DNA from: XYA12-FULL-58-9 sp001798605 | GTDB taxonomy: Bacteria; Myxococcota; XYA12-FULL-58-9 | DNA: 17,346 bases | Direction of reading: 5' to 3' | NCBI GenBank assembly: GCA_036736205.1 | Contig: DAINMX010000129.1 | Span: forward strand, 1-17,346 | Shown here: one piece after another, positions 15,446 through 17,346 of the stretch | Numbering within the stretch: the first letter of the stretch is position 1 | Layout: every line of letters begins with the position of its first letter | The notes under the pieces: model-generated | What the model was told of the DNA's origin: nothing | The model's database searches: none | The model's input: the letters and a program-made list of their open reading frames with translations, nothing else | Translations under genes and position numbers: made by a program

Positions 15446-15823
15446 TCAATGGGTCGCGCGGGCCAACCACTGTCGCGCACGCTCCGTTTGATCCCCGGCC
15501 ATGATGATCTCATCGCCTTCGATCCACGCGTTGGTACCGAGAGCTCGCTTCAGCTCCTTGACGAACATTTCGAGCAGAGCGCCCTCGAATAGAACGCCGC
15601 GCAGGATGGTCACGGTTTTGCCGGCGCGCCCTTTGCGTTCGCAGCTCAATGATGTCTTGCCTACTCTTTTTGGCACCAAACCCTTTGATTTGGTTGTGAG
15701 CGTTTCTTTGCTGGGCCCCTCTGGCAACTCGTCTCTGAGGCTTGCCAACGAGGCAAAAGGATTGTTTGTGGGAACCTCGTCTTCGAGGCTAATCCGTTGC
15801 TTGTTTTTGGATCGTTTGGCCAT
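15446..15823 (-). CDS. SUI1/YciH-like translation factor
   Basis: 125 residues from ATG 15823. The frame is open to 15898, but translation from there would overlap the transketolase end and add a non-conserved 25 residues. The first ~55 residues are basic and probably disordered (MAKRSKNKQRIS). The rest is an eIF1/SUI1 domain: AGKTVTILRGV (67-77), ALLEMFVKELKRALGTNAWI (82-101), then EGDEIIMAGDQTERARQWL. The segment GTNAWIEGDEI replaces the usual GTGGxxKDGxI loop of bacterial YciH, so the glycine-rich turn is partly lost. The known fold contacts the small ribosomal subunit near the P site; the bacterial function is only partly understood. It lies 20 bp downstream of the transketolase stop and may be co-transcribed with it. 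No strong Shine-Dalgarno is visible. Confidence 0.8.
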   Translation of the reverse strand: MAKRSKNKQRISLEDEVPTNNPFASLASLRDELPEGPSKETLTTKSKGLVPKRVGKTSLSCERKGRAGKTVTILRGVLFEGALLEMFVKELKRALGTNAWIEGDEIIMAGDQTERARQWLARATH

Positions 15824-15843
15824 CGGTTGAGTCCGGGGAGTGG

Positions 15844-17346
15844 TCAGGCGAGCTCCGCCGCGACATCGGTCGGAGTGAAGTTGAAGTACTGCAGGCAAGA
15901 CTCGAGACTTCTAAAGGAAGCGCCGAAACCGGGGAGTGTCTTGCTGCGAATCTTTGGGGCGAGTCGGAGCCGGCTGCAAAGGGCGTGCATGAAGGCGAAC
16001 AGGGCTCCGGGGGCGAGGTCTTCCTCGATGGTNNNNNNNNNNNNNNNNNNNNNNNNNNNNNNNNNNNNNNNNNNNNNNNNNNNNNNNNNNNNNNNNNNNN
16101 NNNNNNNNNNNNNNNNNNNNNNNNNNNNNNNNAGTCCAGGAATGGTGTTTGCCCAGCTCGGGTCATTGATCGACTGATGAGTCTTGCCGTCGGTGAAGTA
16201 GCAGGTGCCGGCGTAGTGCGCAGCGTAAACGATTCGCGTCTCTTCGATGGCGTTGACATACATCTGTTCGAAGGCGCGTTTGTAGAACGCCGCATAGGTG
16301 TTCACCACTGGAGTCTTGCCCGCGAGGGCGAGGCCGCCAGCAAAGGACACCATGTCCTGTTCGCTGATACCCATCTCGTAGAAGCGCGGGTGCTCTTCGA
16401 TGTCGACGAGATGGCATGCATTGCTCAAGTCGGCGTCGAGAACCACCAGCTCTTCACGTTCATCGAGAACGTCTGCGAGGTGTTTGGAAAAGGCTGTGCC
16501 GGTCGATTCAACCGTGGATGTTGGTTTCGGCAGAGTCGACGTCGGTGTTGCCCGGAACGAGTTCCTTGCTGCTTGAGCGACAAACTCCGTAAACAGGTCT
16601 TGCACCTCGCGGTCCCCGGCCAGCGACACCTGTTCTTCGAGCAAACGGAGGTAGAGCTGGTCATCTGGTACCTTTCCGTGCCAGGGTTGTCGACCGTTTT
16701 GGGGCTCGAGGTAGCGGCTACCCCCTGCCTTGTGAGTGTTGGCGACGATGACGGTGGGAGCTTTACTGGCGGATTGCCATGCCGCCAAGACCGCAGAGGC
16801 GTCGTGTCCGTCGATATTGACGCAGTCGAGACCAAAGCCCTCGATGACCGCGCTGAGGTTCTTGACTGGTTTGACGGCATCGATCCGCAGTGTCGACTGG
16901 AAGCCGTTCCTGTCGATAATGGCGGTTACGTTGCAGATCTTCTTGGTCGCTAGGGTCATCAACGCTTCATAGATCTGTCCCTCTTGCAACTCTCCGTCTC
17001 CGAGGATCACGGTGAAACGTTCGTCCGGCTTGACCACGGCAATACCAGCGACCTTGGACAACGCTTGACCCAACGACCCCGTCGTAACCAGCACCGTGGG
17101 TGTGCTCCTATCCGAGTGTGCCTGGGGTGCACTTGGACCATTTTTGTACGAGAGCAGTGCTTCGCGACTGAGTCGGCCGAGACCATGCAGACAGGCGAAC
17201 TGCATGGCGGCGGCGTGGCCCTTCGAGAGCGCCACGTGGGTCGTTCCCGCTCCGAAGTACAGCGCTGTGAGGACCTCTGTCGCTGAAAAGCTTGCGCCCA
17301 ACCAACCATGCTCGGCGCTCTTGATGGCACCCAGAGCGTTGATGCG
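15844..17346 (-). CDS. Transketolase, both halves in one chain; 5' end beyond the window and interrupted by an assembly gap
   Basis: The reading frame enters from the right edge (RINALGAIKSAEHGWLGASF) and ends at TGA 15844-15846, so the true start is outside; a TTG at 17301 is internal. The first half is a thiamine-pyrophosphate domain: LSKGHAAAM, TTGSLGQALS, and the TPP motif GDGELQEGQIYEA (near 16965-17001) followed by NVTAIIDRN. The second half is the pyrimidine-binding domain, with RFYEMGISEQDM (catalytic Glu) and TYAAFYKRAFEQ. The piece after the gap (TIEEDLAPGALFAFM and following FGASFRSLE) is the end of the C-terminal domain. Known reaction: transfer of a two-carbon ketol unit between sugar phosphates. 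The sequence resembles the split N- and C-section transketolases more than the classical form, so a specialised pathway is possible. SUI1 follows 20 bp downstream. Confidence 0.85.
   Translation of the reverse strand, partial: RINALGAIKSAEHGWLGASFSATEVLTALYFGAGTTHVALSKGHAAAMQFACLHGLGRLSREALLSYKNGPSAPQAHSDRSTPTVLVTTGSLGQALSKVAGIAVVKPDERFTVILGDGELQEGQIYEALMTLATKKICNVTAIIDRNGFQSTLRIDAVKPVKNLSAVIEGFGLDCVNIDGHDASAVLAAWQSASKAPTVIVANTHKAGGSRYLEPQNGRQPWHGKVPDDQLYLRLLEEQVSLAGDREVQDLFTEFVAQAARNSFRATPTSTLPKPTSTVESTGTAFSKHLADVLDEREELVVLDADLSNACHLVDIEEHPRFYEMGISEQDMVSFAGGLALAGKTPVVNTYAAFYKRAFEQMYVNAIEETRIVYAAHYAGTCYFTDGKTHQSINDPSWANTIPGXXXXXXXXXXXXXXXXXXXXXXXXXXXXXXXXXXTIEEDLAPGALFAFMHALCSRLRLAPKIRSKTLPGFGASFRSLESCLQYFNFTPTDVAAELA
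16033..16132. other. Assembly gap of exactly 100 N inside the transketolase
   Basis: 100 consecutive N, a standard scaffold placeholder, not a measured length. The flanks encode the end of the pyrimidine-binding domain and the end of the C-terminal domain, so roughly 100-130 residues expected between them are missing. The two flanking reading frames need not be in the phase implied by 100 N. Confidence 0.95.

Noticed and set aside
1..17346. CRISPR arrays, tRNA or rRNA genes, transposases, integrases and integron attC sites.
   Set aside because: I looked for regular repeat-spacer spacing, tRNA cloverleaf landmarks and mobile-element proteins and saw none. A GTTAGTT...AAC-like string near 12610 lacks a paired attC partner.

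Overview
The window looks like a chromosomal segment of a Gram-negative bacterium in the Myxococcota (former Deltaproteobacteria), probably from a draft or metagenomic assembly because it contains an N-filled gap. The lineage call rests on content: a matrixin metalloprotease with Cys-rich D-x-D-C repeats and a C-terminal Cys-Ser / hydrophobic / poly-Arg tail of the Myxo-CTERM type, and a large vWA lipoprotein ending in a 'choice-of-anchor L'-like domain. GC counted by eye in sample lines is about 57% in the housekeeping part. No rRNA, tRNA or CRISPR was seen.

Layout. 42-851 (+) is an Amj-family lipid II flippase. It converges on a minus-strand pair, htpG (2985-4940) and an Uup-type ABC-F ATPase (955-2919). 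A 223-bp divergent promoter region with a 12-bp palindrome separates htpG from a plus-strand pair: an LtaS-like sulfatase-fold membrane phosphotransferase (5164-7188) and, 4 bp later, a shortened Tex-like S1 protein (7193-8584). A minus-strand operon (10505 down to 8617) follows, in which a small exported protein overlaps the matrixin protease by ATGA.

10506-12611 is the accessory part. It holds two overlapping minus-strand small ORFs that share a TDALW motif, a perfect 15-bp hairpin, a near-perfect 18-bp palindrome, a plus-strand AAA_21-type ATPase of about 50% GC, and a four-base-overlapping second gene that begins like a DUF4276 protein and breaks off after about 27 residues. The break lies near the start of a 67%-GC block of unknown origin. 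ATPase plus DUF4276 pairs recur in bacterial accessory and defence regions; here the second partner looks destroyed.

12612-17346 is minus-strand: a transketolase with both halves in one chain (cut by the window end and by a 100-N gap), a SUI1/YciH-like protein 20 bp downstream, and an 898-residue vWA lipoprotein. No complete new system is proven. The best candidates for something undescribed are the small-ORF pair with its hairpin and palindrome next to the ATPase, and the condensed Tex-like protein.
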